A stretch of DNA of 64,000 bases from an uncultured SAR86 cluster bacterium (GCA_902562135.1 CACESE010000005.1:1-64000); one strand, 5' to 3'; shown: positions 1 to 9,539, counted from the first letter of the stretch. Translations and numbers: made by a program. The notes: generated by a model not told the origin, from the sequence alone.

Positions 1-1
1 T

Positions 2-157
2 TTCGGCGATCATAGAATCGCAATGTCATTTATAGTTGCTGGACTAAGAGCAAAAAAAGAAATAAAAATAAATAATACTGAGTGTATAAAAACTTCTTAT
101 CCCGAATTTATTGAACAAATGAGCAGTCTCGGCGCAAATCTTAATGAAAGTAAATAA
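2..157 (+). CDS. aroA: 3-phosphoshikimate 1-carboxyvinyltransferase (EPSP synthase), C-terminal end
   Basis: Only the last 51 codons lie in the window; the gene enters from the left edge. The fragment begins FGDHRIAMS, the conserved D-H-R-x-A-M block near the C-terminus of EPSP synthase, and ends with the usual short tail containing TSYPEF. EPSP synthase joins phosphoenolpyruvate to shikimate 3-phosphate in chorismate synthesis in the cytoplasm. The stop codon overlaps the start of cmk by 14 bases, so the two are probably translationally coupled. An aroA-cmk-rpsA order is common in Gammaproteobacteria. The motif and the neighbours agree, so the call is firm despite the short piece. Confidence 0.9.
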   Translation, partial: FGDHRIAMSFIVAGLRAKKEIKINNTECIKTSYPEFIEQMSSLGANLNESK

Positions 158-812
158 CTTAATTACTATCGACGGAGTTAGTGGAGTTGGAAAAGGAACC
201 TTAGCCAAAAGCTTGGCGTTAGAGCTCAGTTACAATATTTTGGACAGCGGAAATCTTTACAGGTTAGTTGGATTAATTTCAAAAAGAATTTCATCTGAAA
301 ATTCAAATAAAATTCAAAAAGAGCTCGAATCTAAAACAGTAACAATGAAATTACATGATCCCGAAAAGCTTGTAGAAGTTTTTTATGGTACGGAAAATGT
401 AACGGAGGAGTTAAGAACTGAAGAAGTTGCTATGCTTGCTTCATTTTTAGCAAAGCATATATCGATCAGAGAGATATTAAAAAAATACCAAAGGGACTAT
501 TTTGATTCGGAGGTAGGCTTAGTAGCTGATGGTAGGGACATGGGTACGATGATCTTTCCTCAGGCAAAGTGGAAATTTTTTCTCACTGCTTCGCTAGAGG
601 AACGCGCCAAAAGACGATTCGAACAGTTGAAAGAAATTGGATTGGAAGTTAATATGCCCACCCTTGTTGATAATATTCGGAAGAGAGATAAGCTGGATAC
701 TAAAAGAGATATTTCACCAGCTGTTCCTGCCGAGGATGCGTTAACAATTGATACCAGTGATTTAAGCGCTGGTGAACTAAAAAATAGAGTATTGAAAATA
801 ATTAGAACTTAA
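144..812 (+). CDS. cmk: Cytidylate kinase
   Basis: Phosphorylates CMP and dCMP with ATP in the cytoplasm for pyrimidine salvage. The 222-residue length is typical. The N-terminus has the P-loop GVSGVGKGTLAK at about residues 11-22, and the mid-protein motif DGRDMGT is the NMP-binding signature of the Cmk family. The start ATG lies inside the end of aroA and the stop overlaps the rpsA start by one base, so the three genes look like one transcript. Nothing is missing from the family pattern. Confidence 0.97.
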   Translation: MKVNNLITIDGVSGVGKGTLAKSLALELSYNILDSGNLYRLVGLISKRISSENSNKIQKELESKTVTMKLHDPEKLVEVFYGTENVTEELRTEEVAMLASFLAKHISIREILKKYQRDYFDSEVGLVADGRDMGTMIFPQAKWKFFLTASLEERAKRRFEQLKEIGLEVNMPTLVDNIRKRDKLDTKRDISPAVPAEDALTIDTSDLSAGELKNRVLKIIRT

Positions 813-2497
813 TGGAAAAAAACTTCGCAAAGCTTCTTGATGAAAATCTTGACACTTTAAACTTTGAAATAGGTAAATTAATTACGGGTGTAATTGTAGA
901 TCTTACAGACGATTGGGTTGTTATTCACGTGGGCTTAAAATCAGAGCCTATAATTGCTAGAAATGAATTTTTAGCTGATGAGGCTGAAAAAAAATTAGAA
1001 ATAGGTGACGAAGTTAAAGTAACTTTAGAAGCGATAGAAGATGGACATGGCTCTACAAGAGTTTCAAGACTAAGAGCAATGCACGATGAAAGTTGGGGTA
1101 AATTGGAAGAATCTTTATCCTCTGGAACAATTGTAAAAGGCTACATTACTGGAAAAGTCAGAGGAGGAATGACGGTTGATGTTGGAGGCGTAAGAGGTTT
1201 TTTACCAGGTTCTCTTGTAGATACAAGGCCCTTAGAAAATTTTGACCATCTAGAAAAATCGTTTCAAGAATTTAAAGTTATTAAACTTGATAAAGAGAAA
1301 AGTAATGTTGTTTTATCAAGAAAGGCTGTTCAAGAAGATATTAATTCTGAGGAAAGAGAAAAGATTTTTGCCACAATTCAAGAGGGAAGCCTTATTTCAG
1401 GTACTGTTAAAAATCTGACTGATTATGGAGCATTCATTGATTTAGGCGGGATAGATGGGTTGCTCCACATAACTGATATTACATGGAAAAGAATTAATCA
1501 TCCTTCTGAAGTCCTAAAGATTGGAGAAGAAATTGAATTAAAAGTTACAAAATTTGATAGAGAAAAATCAAGAATATCTCTTGGCATGAAACAACTAACC
1601 GAAGATCCTTGGGAGAATATAAAAGATACTTATCCAATAAACTCTGTAAATAAAGGAAAAGTGACAAGCATTACAGATTACGGATTTTTTGCCGAATTAG
1701 ATTCTAATACCGAAGGATTAGTTCACGTATCAGAAATTGACTGGACAAACAAAAATATACATCCCTCAAAAGTTGTTTCTGTAGGAGATCAAGTTGATTT
1801 GATGGTTCTTGAAATTGATATTGAGAAAAGAAGAATTTCATTAGGAATGAAACAGTGCGTAGAAAATCCATGGCTAAAATTCGCGGAGAATCATAGCCTA
1901 GGAGACAAGGTAAAAGGTGAAGTGAGTTCCCTTACAGACTTTGGTATGTTTTTAAGTTTAGAAGGCGGAATTGATGGATTAATACATCTTTCAGATTTAT
2001 CCTGGAGCGAACCAGAACAAGAAGCAGTAAAGAATTATTCTAAGGGTCAATCTGTTGAAGCCGTCATATTAGCAATGGATGCTCATAAAGAAAGAATTTC
2101 CATGGGAATTAAGCAGCTTACTGAAGATTTTTTTGAGACATATATAAAAAATAATCCTAAAGGGTCTCAAGTCACTGGCGTAGTTGATAGTGTTGAACAA
2201 GATACTATCATTCTAAAAATAGAAGGCGAGGTCACAGGAAAACTAAAACTTAAAGAATTCAAAGATGAAGATCCTAAAGAGGGTGATTCAATATCTGCTC
2301 AAATCACTTCAATAGACCGAAAAGAGAGATTTATAAATCTTTCTGTGAGAGCTTTAGAAAAGTCAGAGGAGAAAAGCCTTCTCAAAGAAAATATTAAAAA
2401 AAATAAGGAAATAGAAGAATCAACTAAAACCTCAATTGGCGACTTAATAAAAGATGAGATTGGAGAGTCTTCATCAGATAAAGATGAAAAAGTCTGA
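812..2497 (+). CDS. rpsA: 30S ribosomal protein S1
   Basis: Largest small-subunit protein; it binds mRNA on the ribosome and helps initiation on structured or weak Shine-Dalgarno messages. The 561 residues hold six S1 (OB-fold) repeats, starting near residues 18, 103, 190, 275, 362 and 449; repeats 3 to 5 carry the clearest G-x-V-x-x-x-x-DYG/DFG pattern. E. coli S1 is 557 residues with the same six repeats. The start overlaps the cmk stop by one base (TAATG), and the end overlaps ihfB. The low-complexity acidic and lysine-rich tail after about residue 520 is normal for this protein. Confidence 0.97.
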   Translation: MEKNFAKLLDENLDTLNFEIGKLITGVIVDLTDDWVVIHVGLKSEPIIARNEFLADEAEKKLEIGDEVKVTLEAIEDGHGSTRVSRLRAMHDESWGKLEESLSSGTIVKGYITGKVRGGMTVDVGGVRGFLPGSLVDTRPLENFDHLEKSFQEFKVIKLDKEKSNVVLSRKAVQEDINSEEREKIFATIQEGSLISGTVKNLTDYGAFIDLGGIDGLLHITDITWKRINHPSEVLKIGEEIELKVTKFDREKSRISLGMKQLTEDPWENIKDTYPINSVNKGKVTSITDYGFFAELDSNTEGLVHVSEIDWTNKNIHPSKVVSVGDQVDLMVLEIDIEKRRISLGMKQCVENPWLKFAENHSLGDKVKGEVSSLTDFGMFLSLEGGIDGLIHLSDLSWSEPEQEAVKNYSKGQSVEAVILAMDAHKERISMGIKQLTEDFFETYIKNNPKGSQVTGVVDSVEQDTIILKIEGEVTGKLKLKEFKDEDPKEGDSISAQITSIDRKERFINLSVRALEKSEEKSLLKENIKKNKEIEESTKTSIGDLIKDEIGESSSDKDEKV

Positions 2498-2762
2498 ATT
2501 AAAGAACAAAATATCTTCAAAATTTTCTTATCTCTCTCTAATAGACATTAGCTTAGCAGTCGACTTAATTTCAAAAAATATATCGGACGGTCTCAAAGAT
2601 GACGAAAGAATTGAAATTAGGGGCTTTGGATCTTTCTCAGTAAGATCAAGAAAACCAATTCGAGGTAGAAATCCTAAAACAGGATCTTCTGTAGAGCTTG
2701 GAAAAAGAAGAATTCCTTATTTCAGAGCTGCTAAAGCATTAAATTTTAAGATAAATCATTAA
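2484..2762 (+). CDS. ihfB: Integration host factor subunit beta
   Basis: DNA-bending HU/IHF family protein that pairs with IhfA (52868-53143 here). The chosen ATG at 2484 gives 92 residues starting MKKSELKNKI, close to the 94 residues of E. coli IhfB. An upstream in-frame ATG at 2454 would add ten residues that match no known family N-terminus and lie inside rpsA. The conserved arm GRNPKTG is present at about residues 62-68, preceded by the RGFGSF turn. It overlaps the end of rpsA by 14 bases, the usual rpsA-ihfB arrangement. Confidence 0.93.
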   Translation: MKKSELKNKISSKFSYLSLIDISLAVDLISKNISDGLKDDERIEIRGFGSFSVRSRKPIRGRNPKTGSSVELGKRRIPYFRAAKALNFKINH

Positions 2763-2782
2763 ATCTAAAATTCTTCAACTGT

Positions 2783-2796
2783 TATAATTCATTCTG
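2783..2796 (+). promoter_or_regulatory. Candidate -10 promoter box immediately upstream of lapA
   Basis: A perfect TATAAT lies at 2783-2788, with only seven bases before the GTG start of lapA at 2796. A transcript begun at the usual distance from this box would start at or next to the start codon, so the message would be leaderless. No clear -35 box is visible 16-18 bases upstream. It may instead be a chance match in AT-rich DNA. Confidence 0.4.
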
Positions 2797-3035
2797 TGAG
2801 GTATTTCTATCTAATTCTATTTTTTTTAGTTCTTGGTTATTTTGTTCTTTTTAGTTTTTTGAATGACGATTTAATTAAAATAGATTTATATTTTTTACAC
2901 ATTAAAGGCATTACGATTGGTTTTTCTCTTCTTGGAGCTTTAACTTTAGGAATGGTTATAAGTTTTTTATTACAAATACCTTTATTTTTCAAAAAAAGAA
3001 AAAAAATATCTAAAACAAATGACAATAAAAATTAA
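2796..3035 (+). CDS. lapA: LapA (DUF1049) family inner-membrane protein
   Basis: A 79-residue membrane protein with two hydrophobic segments at about residues 3-21 and 40-62 and a lysine-rich cytoplasmic tail. In gammaproteobacteria LapA lies with LapB and takes part in control of lipopolysaccharide synthesis; its place just after ihfB is the typical one. No lapB tetratricopeptide gene follows here, because pyrF comes directly next with a 17-base overlap. The start codon is GTG at 2796 with no good Shine-Dalgarno sequence. Identification rests on size, topology and position more than on strict motifs. Confidence 0.72.
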   Translation: MRYFYLILFFLVLGYFVLFSFLNDDLIKIDLYFLHIKGITIGFSLLGALTLGMVISFLLQIPLFFKKRKKISKTNDNKN

Positions 3036-3720
3036 TAAAAAACAAATTATTGTTGGCTTGGATTGTGATACTGAAGAAGAAGTTGAAGCAATACTTACTT
3101 TACTTGACCCCAATCTTTATCGAGTGAAAGTTGGAAAACAGCTTTTCATGAATTGCGGTCCTAATATAATAGAGCAAATAAACAATTTTGGATTTGAAAT
3201 CTTCTTAGATTTAAAATTGCATGACATACCTAATACTGTCTCAAAAGCTTTGCAAAACATTTTGAAGCTTAATATCTGGATGACCAATATACATTTGTCT
3301 GGGGGTAGAGAGATGATTGAAGCTTCAGTTAACAAAATCAAAGAATTCAATAATGAAACTCTGTTAGTTGGTGTAACAGTTTTAACTAGTTTAGATAACA
3401 AAAATATAGAAGAAATAGGTTTTTATAGAAATACGGAAGAATCTACGCTAGTGCTTGCAAAGTTAGGCAAGGAAATTGGCATAGATGGCGTTGTCGCATC
3501 TTTGAATAGTGTAAGCGAAATAAAAACAACTTTCGGAAACGATTTTTTAACGGTTACTCCTGGTATTAGAATGCAGCAGAACGATGAAGATCAAAAAAGA
3601 TCAGGATCACTTTTTGATGCAATTCAATTTGGAACCAATTTCGTAGTGGTCGGAAGAGAGCTGACGCAAGCAAAAAATAAGACAGAAGTAATTAATCAAT
3701 TCAATTCGCTTATTGATTGA
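3019..3720 (+). CDS. pyrF: Orotidine 5'-phosphate decarboxylase
   Basis: Last step of UMP synthesis in the cytoplasm. The 233 residues begin with the first strand VGLDCD and carry the family active-site block DLKLHDIPNT at about residues 63-72, with the catalytic Asp and Lys pairs in place. The C-terminal phosphate-binding region TPGIR and VVGRELT is also present. Length matches the bacterial type I enzyme. The ATG at 3019 overlaps lapA by 17 bases, implying shared transcription. Confidence 0.96.
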   Translation: MTIKINKKQIIVGLDCDTEEEVEAILTLLDPNLYRVKVGKQLFMNCGPNIIEQINNFGFEIFLDLKLHDIPNTVSKALQNILKLNIWMTNIHLSGGREMIEASVNKIKEFNNETLLVGVTVLTSLDNKNIEEIGFYRNTEESTLVLAKLGKEIGIDGVVASLNSVSEIKTTFGNDFLTVTPGIRMQQNDEDQKRSGSLFDAIQFGTNFVVVGRELTQAKNKTEVINQFNSLID

Positions 3721-3722
3721 AA

Positions 3723-5372
3723 ATGAATTTTTGTTGGAAGATAATTTTAGCTCTTTTAATCTTTTCATCATGTTCGAAAGATCCAAAATCTAATAACGCC
3801 GTGGTGGTGACCCGACACCATTTAGCAACAGATATAGGAGCTGAGATTTTAAAAAACGGTGGCAATGCAATTGATAGCGCTGTTGCAGTTGCTTTCGCTT
3901 TGGCAGTGGTAAATCCCTCTGCGGGAAATTTAGGCGGTGGGGGTTTTATGCTTTATTACGACGCAGACGATGAGAAAACTTTTGCTCTGGATTATAGAGA
4001 AAGGGCGCCACAAAATGCGACTGAGAAAATGTTCTTAAACAAAGAAGGAGATGTTATAGAAGGATTAAGTTTAAATTCTTATCTTGCATCAGGAGTTCCT
4101 GGAACAGTTAAAGGAATGTTTAAAGCTCATAATTTATTTGGGTCTATTCCGATTGAAAATCTAATAGCTCCTGCAATAAAAATTGCGAAAGATGGATTTA
4201 CACTTTCAAATTTTCAAGCTACTAATTTTAATAAATATAAAAAAAAATTTTTAAATGGTTCAGATAGTGAATCAATTTTCATAAAAGAAGGAGGCTTTAA
4301 AGAAGGCGATATTTTTATTCAAGCTGACTTAGCAAAAAGTTTAGAGTTGATACAATCAAGAGGACAGAAGGTTTTTTACGAAGGAAAATTAGCCGATAAG
4401 ATCGTAGAAGATTTCTCACAAAATGGAGGTCTAATCAGCTCTGAAGATCTATTAAATTACAAAGTTTATTTAAAGGATCCTATTTGCGGAATTTACAAAG
4501 AATACGATGTTTGCTCAATGCCTTTACCGAGTTCTGGAGGAATAGCAATAATTCAAATGTTAAACATTATTGAAAATTTTGATCTTAAAAACTACTCTCA
4601 TAACTCTCTAGAATATATAGAGCTATTAATAAAAATTATGAGTTTTGCCTACGCCGACAGATCAAAATATCTTGGCGATCAAGAATTTTTTGATGCGCCA
4701 GTAGAAAATTTGATTTCAAAAAAATATGCTGAAAAAATTTCAAAAAAAATAAAATCTAGTGAGGAATTAAAAGTTGAGCCGGGAATTTATTTTTATGAGG
4801 GAGATCAGACAACGCATTTCTCTATAATAGATTATGAGGGAAATGTTGTGAGCAATACTTATACTCTTAACACAGCCTATGGATCAGGAATCGTTGCAAA
4901 AGGAACCGGTATTTTAATGAATAATGAAATGGACGATTTTTCAATAAAACCTGGAACGCCAAATGTTTACGGTTTAATTGGATCAGAAGCTAACAAGATA
5001 GAGTCTAAAAAGTCTCCTTTATCTTCTATGTCACCCACCATTGTATTTAAAGATTCAAAGCCATTCTTGATAACTGGATCACAAGGAGGCTCAATGATAA
5101 TAAATACAGTCTTTCAGGAGATTCTAAATACAATAGAATTCAATATGGAATTATCTGAATCTAATGAAAAATCAAGAATTCATTATCAATGGAAACCAAG
5201 TGTTTTGTTCCATGAAGGGTTAAATAAAAGTCTCATAGACGAATTGAGTAAAAACATGAAATTAATGGAAAGAAAAATTGGTGAAACTCAGTCCATTAGT
5301 TTAGAAAATGGGAAATACCAAGGATGGTCAGATTATAGAAGGCCAGATGGAAAAAAAATTGAATTACATTAA
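3723..5372 (+). CDS. ggt: Gamma-glutamyltranspeptidase, predicted lipoprotein
   Basis: Cleaves gamma-glutamyl bonds, for example in glutathione, and transfers the glutamyl group to water or amino acids. The preproprotein of about 549 residues should self-cleave before the nucleophile Thr: the motif DQTTHFS puts that Thr at residue 363. Downstream blocks TYTLNTAYGSG, PLSSMSPT and GSQGGS match the small subunit of the E. coli enzyme. The N-terminus has a short hydrophobic segment ending in a lipobox-like FSSC, so it is probably a membrane-anchored lipoprotein facing the periplasm rather than soluble. ATG at 3723 was preferred over the TTG at 3717, which overlaps the pyrF stop. Confidence 0.93.
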   Translation: MNFCWKIILALLIFSSCSKDPKSNNAVVVTRHHLATDIGAEILKNGGNAIDSAVAVAFALAVVNPSAGNLGGGGFMLYYDADDEKTFALDYRERAPQNATEKMFLNKEGDVIEGLSLNSYLASGVPGTVKGMFKAHNLFGSIPIENLIAPAIKIAKDGFTLSNFQATNFNKYKKKFLNGSDSESIFIKEGGFKEGDIFIQADLAKSLELIQSRGQKVFYEGKLADKIVEDFSQNGGLISSEDLLNYKVYLKDPICGIYKEYDVCSMPLPSSGGIAIIQMLNIIENFDLKNYSHNSLEYIELLIKIMSFAYADRSKYLGDQEFFDAPVENLISKKYAEKISKKIKSSEELKVEPGIYFYEGDQTTHFSIIDYEGNVVSNTYTLNTAYGSGIVAKGTGILMNNEMDDFSIKPGTPNVYGLIGSEANKIESKKSPLSSMSPTIVFKDSKPFLITGSQGGSMIINTVFQEILNTIEFNMELSESNEKSRIHYQWKPSVLFHEGLNKSLIDELSKNMKLMERKIGETQSISLENGKYQGWSDYRRPDGKKIELH

Positions 5373-7152
5373 AGCTGTAGAAGTTTTTGAAAAAAAAATT
5401 GAGCTTCCGGAGGATCCAGGAGTATATAAATTTTTTGACATAAATTTTGAGCTTCTTTACGTTGGGAAAGCAAAAAACTTAAAGAATAGAGTATCATCTT
5501 ATTTTTCTAGGGGCGAAACAAAAAAACAAAGATCTCTGAGAAATCAAATCAATTATGTTGATTTGATAATTACAAAAACTGAATCTGACGCATTGATTTT
5601 AGAGCAGAGTTTAATTAGAAAACACAAACCCCCTTACAATGTCCAATTCAGAGATGATAAATCTTATCCAATAATTCATATTGCTAGTGAAAAGGAATTT
5701 CCAAATATTTATATTTCTAGACAAAAACAGAATCAAGGAATTTCCTTTGGGCCCTATGCAAACATTAGCGCAATGCGTAAAAATTTAGAAATATGTAAGA
5801 AGATATTCAAGATAAGAGACTGTAAGGACGTTGTTTTCAAAAACAGGACAAGGCCATGTATTGAATATCAAATAGGAAGATGTTCGGCCCCATGTGTTGG
5901 TATGATTTCTAAAAATGAATATATAAAAGATGTAGAAAGAGCTGAACATTTTTTAAACGGAAACAACGATAAAATTTTGAAAGATCTTTATAGAAATATG
6001 GATAAATATTCTCAACAAAAGGATTATGAAAGAGCAATTCTTTTTAGAGATAAAATTAATGCCATTAGAGATATACAAAGAAATCAGACCATACTAACTT
6101 TGTATAAAGATATTGATGTTATTGCTTTTAAAAAAACCAAGTTCAGTATTTGTATTAGTTTAGTCGAAGTAAGAGAAGGTTGGATAAGCACCACAAAGAA
6201 TTTTTTTGTAGACGATCAGAAGCTTATAGGCGATAAAGAAATGCTTTTAAAGTTTGTTGAAACGTATTATTCAAATTCTCCAGACAAAAAAATAAATTTA
6301 CTGTCAAATATTGATGTTTCAAATCAAAAAACTTATTTAGAAAATATCTTAAATAAAAAAATAAAATTTTTTAAAAAAATAAAAAAGAATACTCCTCTAC
6401 TAGAAATAGCTGAGTCACAGGCTTTAGACAGAATTAACAGAAGAAATAATTATGATTGGGTAAAAGATTCATTTATGAATTTAAAGGAAAAACTTAGTTT
6501 ATCTTCCTTGGATAGGATCGAAGCTTTTGACATCAGTCACAATCAAGGAAATCAAGTAACAGCATCATGTGTTAGTTTCACTGATAGTGGGCCAGATAAA
6601 AAAAATTATAGAAGTATGAATATAACACTGGAGAAAAATGATGATTATCTAGCTTTATCGGAAGCTGTGAGGAGAAGACTTAAAAATCTTAAAGAGAATA
6701 ATAAAGCTTTTCCTGATTTGTTATTAATTGATGGTGGTAAGGGGCAACTAAATTCCGTAGTAAATGAGATGAAAAAAAATGATTTTGGGACTCTCAATAT
6801 AATTTCAATTTCGAAAGGGCCTCAAAGAAATGAAAAATACGATGAAATACACTTATCAAAACATCCTTTTAAATTAAACATTGCTGATTTAAAGGGTTCT
6901 TCAAAATTGATTCAATTGATAAGAAACGAATCTCATAGGTTTGCTATTAAAAAGCATAGGCAAAGACGAAATAATTCTTATCTAAAATCAGAAATAGATC
7001 AAATTCCCTCTATAGGAAAAAAATACGCCAATATTTTAATTAGACATTTTGGCGGGACTAAAAGATTAAAAGAAGCTTCATACGACGATCTTTTGAAGGT
7101 GAATGGTATTGGTGAGCAAAAAGCTAAACTCATAAAAAAATATTTAAATTGA
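5347..7152 (+). CDS. uvrC: Excinuclease ABC subunit C
   Basis: Makes both incisions in nucleotide-excision repair with UvrA and UvrB. The chosen ATG at 5347 gives 601 residues (E. coli 610). It has the GIY-YIG nuclease near residues 20-95 (DPGVYKF, LYVGKAKNLKNRV), the Cys cluster PCIEYQIGRCSAPC, a UVR motif near residues 210-240, the RNase H-like C-terminal nuclease (FDISHNQG, LLIDGGKGQL) and a helix-hairpin-helix tail. A start at 5308 would lengthen an unrelated N-terminus inside ggt. The gene overlaps the ggt end by 26 bases. uvrC followed by pgsA is a common gammaproteobacterial pair. Confidence 0.96.
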   Translation: MEKKLNYIKAVEVFEKKIELPEDPGVYKFFDINFELLYVGKAKNLKNRVSSYFSRGETKKQRSLRNQINYVDLIITKTESDALILEQSLIRKHKPPYNVQFRDDKSYPIIHIASEKEFPNIYISRQKQNQGISFGPYANISAMRKNLEICKKIFKIRDCKDVVFKNRTRPCIEYQIGRCSAPCVGMISKNEYIKDVERAEHFLNGNNDKILKDLYRNMDKYSQQKDYERAILFRDKINAIRDIQRNQTILTLYKDIDVIAFKKTKFSICISLVEVREGWISTTKNFFVDDQKLIGDKEMLLKFVETYYSNSPDKKINLLSNIDVSNQKTYLENILNKKIKFFKKIKKNTPLLEIAESQALDRINRRNNYDWVKDSFMNLKEKLSLSSLDRIEAFDISHNQGNQVTASCVSFTDSGPDKKNYRSMNITLEKNDDYLALSEAVRRRLKNLKENNKAFPDLLLIDGGKGQLNSVVNEMKKNDFGTLNIISISKGPQRNEKYDEIHLSKHPFKLNIADLKGSSKLIQLIRNESHRFAIKKHRQRRNNSYLKSEIDQIPSIGKKYANILIRHFGGTKRLKEASYDDLLKVNGIGEQKAKLIKKYLN

Positions 7153-7159
7153 GATTGAT

Positions 7160-7690
7160 ATGAAATACCTTCCGAACATTTTATCTTCATTGAGATTGAT
7201 TTCATCGATACCAATTATTATTCTGTTTCAACAAGAATTTTTCATTACCTCAACTATATTTTTTTTTGCGGTATCCTTCACAGATTATTTCGATGGATAC
7301 CTAGCTAGAAAATATTCAACTGAATCTGATTTAGGTGCTTTCTTAGATCTTATAGCAGATAAAATTTTGGTTTTATCAGTTTTAATTTGGTTCGTTTATT
7401 TTTTTTCAAATATCTATCTTACAGTTTTGGTAATCTTCATAGTCATTAGAGAAATTATTGTTACCTCACTAAGATACTATTTAATTTCTAAGAGCTCAGA
7501 TTCAGATTCCATAAAGGTTAATCAGTTGGGAAAATTAAAAACTGTTTTCCAATTTATTGCCATTTCCTTATTACTACTTTGTCCTATGTTTGAAGAAAAT
7601 TTTTATAATATCTCTTTAGCGATATTATTTTTTTCTATGGTACTGTCTTATATCTCTTTTTTTACTTATTTGAAAAGAATAGGAAATTAA
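7160..7690 (+). CDS. pgsA: CDP-diacylglycerol--glycerol-3-phosphate 3-phosphatidyltransferase
   Basis: Inner-membrane enzyme that commits CDP-diacylglycerol to phosphatidylglycerol synthesis. The 176 residues contain the CDP-alcohol phosphotransferase signature D-G-x2-A-R-x8-G-x3-D-x3-D: DGYLAR, then G and D at the right spacing in GAFLDLIAD. Four to five hydrophobic segments are evident. It begins seven bases after uvrC and ends four bases before the convergent export gene. Confidence 0.95.
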   Translation: MKYLPNILSSLRLISSIPIIILFQQEFFITSTIFFFAVSFTDYFDGYLARKYSTESDLGAFLDLIADKILVLSVLIWFVYFFSNIYLTVLVIFIVIREIIVTSLRYYLISKSSDSDSIKVNQLGKLKTVFQFIAISLLLLCPMFEENFYNISLAILFFSMVLSYISFFTYLKRIGN

Positions 7691-7694
7691 GAAA

Positions 7695-9539
7695 TTAATT
7701 ATCGTTGAGATTATCGATAGCAGATGCTGCAAATGCCAGATCAGAAATAATTTGAGTTATCGGTATAAGAGCTTGTATCGCATTATTCCTTGTGACAATT
7801 CTTCTGGGCACAACCACAGTATCTCCTGGCTCTAATTTTAAATTTCTTGGAAATATTCCCAACGTTAACACTTTAGTAAAAATGCTTCTACTTTGTTTTT
7901 TTACAATTCCATTTGCTTGGATCACATAGATTCTATTTTTGTCTGCGTAACTTTTTAAACCCCCGGCTGTATTAATAGCTTGATTTACATTAATTCTTCT
8001 ACTGTATTCGAAAGCAGTAGGGTTAAGAACTTCCCCGAAAACATTAATTGTATAAGGCTTCGTTGGGATAATTATTGAATCTCCTTCTTTCAAAATTATA
8101 TTTGATGAGGAAGAAGATCCAGGTGAAAAGTCACCCGAAATTCTGCCTAAATTTTTTGGATCTATAGATTCAGACAATGCCTCGATGATATTAATGTTGC
8201 CTATATCTGCTCCAGTATCCGAGCTAGATTTTTTAGCAGCTTCTAAGTCTAATTTAAATTTTCTCAAAGACTCAAGTTGCTTTTCTCTGATGCTCAAACG
8301 CGTAAAAATTATCCCATCGTTAAAAGCCTCTGGTTTGAATTCTCCTATTATTCGATATAACTCGTCTAAAGTAGTATTAGATTCTAAAGTATAAGTCCCA
8401 GGAGAATTGACAGCTCCTGAAACATAAACGTTTATTAAGTCATTAGCAGGAGTAACCTCAGAGGCATAAAAGTTGTAGAAACCTCTCTTGTAAGTTGGAT
8501 ATACGTCGACTGAAAATACATCGGATAGATCTGTAGACAGGTCACTAACTTTTTTATTAATAAAAGTTCTTGTTTTTCTATCAAGCATTTTTAGAGTAAT
8601 GTCTGAAGGAGTTGTTTCTTGAAATCCTAATCCAAACTTAATTAAATCTTTTAATTCTTCACCTTCGATAATTTCATAGATTGCTGGTCTTCTAATTGAT
8701 CCAGATAATCTTACGAATTGATCGGCAGGTTCTATTAAAATTACATCCCCAGCTTCCACTGAAATGTCTTTAGATCTATCTCCATCAATTAAAAGTTTAT
8801 AAAAATCAAAGTAAAAGATATCTCCGTTTACTCTAATTAATTTTATTTTTCTTAAAGTTCCAATTTCAGTTATACCTTTTGAATATTCCAAAGCGCTTGT
8901 TATTGTGCTGAAAGGATTAACTAAGTAGGTCCCTGGTGAATTAACAGCTCCTACTATTGAAATCTTTTTAGCGCTAAGATTTTTTATCGATACATTTACA
9001 TTAATTCCTACGAAGGACTGATTTACTAGACTTGTAAGGATTTCCTGTACTTCTCCCAGAGTCTTCCCAGCCACAGAGATAGATCCTATTTCAGGAAACA
9101 AAATTGACCCATCAAGCTTAACTCTCAAATTAAATGTGTCGCTTTGGGTTCCAGATAAAATTATTGAGAGTTCATCTCTCAGAGATATTTTATATTCGTT
9201 GGGTAATGGTAAGTCTCCGGTAGGAAATTTAGATTTAGCAACAGAAGAAAAAAAACCAGATGAAAAATAACTATAACCATACTTTTCATTTGGAGATAGT
9301 CTGTCAATTTCAGATGAATTACTTTCATTAGCGTTATCTGTTGATAGATCTTCATCCATTACAGTAGGCATCGGTTCTTCTTGAAATCCATCGGGACTAT
9401 TAGCGTTCAAAGCGCTTGTTATTGCTTCTATTTGTTCTGGCGAGAGCTGTGATAGTAAGGCAGGACTAATGACCTGAGATACAGATGAAAAACTATATAA
9501 AATAAATAACGAATATATTAAAAATTTATATGCTCTCAT
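7695..9539 (-). CDS. Polysaccharide export protein with SLBB repeats (Wza-like)
   Basis: A secreted 614-residue protein with a hydrophobic signal peptide at residues 1-22 ending SVSQ. A polysaccharide biosynthesis/export domain lies near residues 110-190 (PNEYKISLRDEL), followed by at least three SLBB-type repeats recognised by recurring GxVxxPGTY and EAGDVILIEPA phrases near residues 195, 255, 370 and 500. Such proteins form or line the outer-membrane channel for surface polysaccharide. Unlike Wza it has no lipobox Cys, and at 614 residues it is much longer than Wza (about 380). It probably serves the glycan cluster at 12783-41635, although it faces away from it. The final 30 residues contain a hydrophobic stretch that could be membrane-linked. 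Confidence 0.82.
   Translation of the reverse strand: MRAYKFLIYSLFILYSFSSVSQVISPALLSQLSPEQIEAITSALNANSPDGFQEEPMPTVMDEDLSTDNANESNSSEIDRLSPNEKYGYSYFSSGFFSSVAKSKFPTGDLPLPNEYKISLRDELSIILSGTQSDTFNLRVKLDGSILFPEIGSISVAGKTLGEVQEILTSLVNQSFVGINVNVSIKNLSAKKISIVGAVNSPGTYLVNPFSTITSALEYSKGITEIGTLRKIKLIRVNGDIFYFDFYKLLIDGDRSKDISVEAGDVILIEPADQFVRLSGSIRRPAIYEIIEGEELKDLIKFGLGFQETTPSDITLKMLDRKTRTFINKKVSDLSTDLSDVFSVDVYPTYKRGFYNFYASEVTPANDLINVYVSGAVNSPGTYTLESNTTLDELYRIIGEFKPEAFNDGIIFTRLSIREKQLESLRKFKLDLEAAKKSSSDTGADIGNINIIEALSESIDPKNLGRISGDFSPGSSSSSNIILKEGDSIIIPTKPYTINVFGEVLNPTAFEYSRRINVNQAINTAGGLKSYADKNRIYVIQANGIVKKQSRSIFTKVLTLGIFPRNLKLEPGDTVVVPRRIVTRNNAIQALIPITQIISDLAFAASAIDNLNDN

Noticed and set aside
3717-3722. 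TTG at 3717 as the ggt start
   Set aside because: It overlaps the pyrF stop; the ATG two codons later gives the same signal peptide and is a better start.
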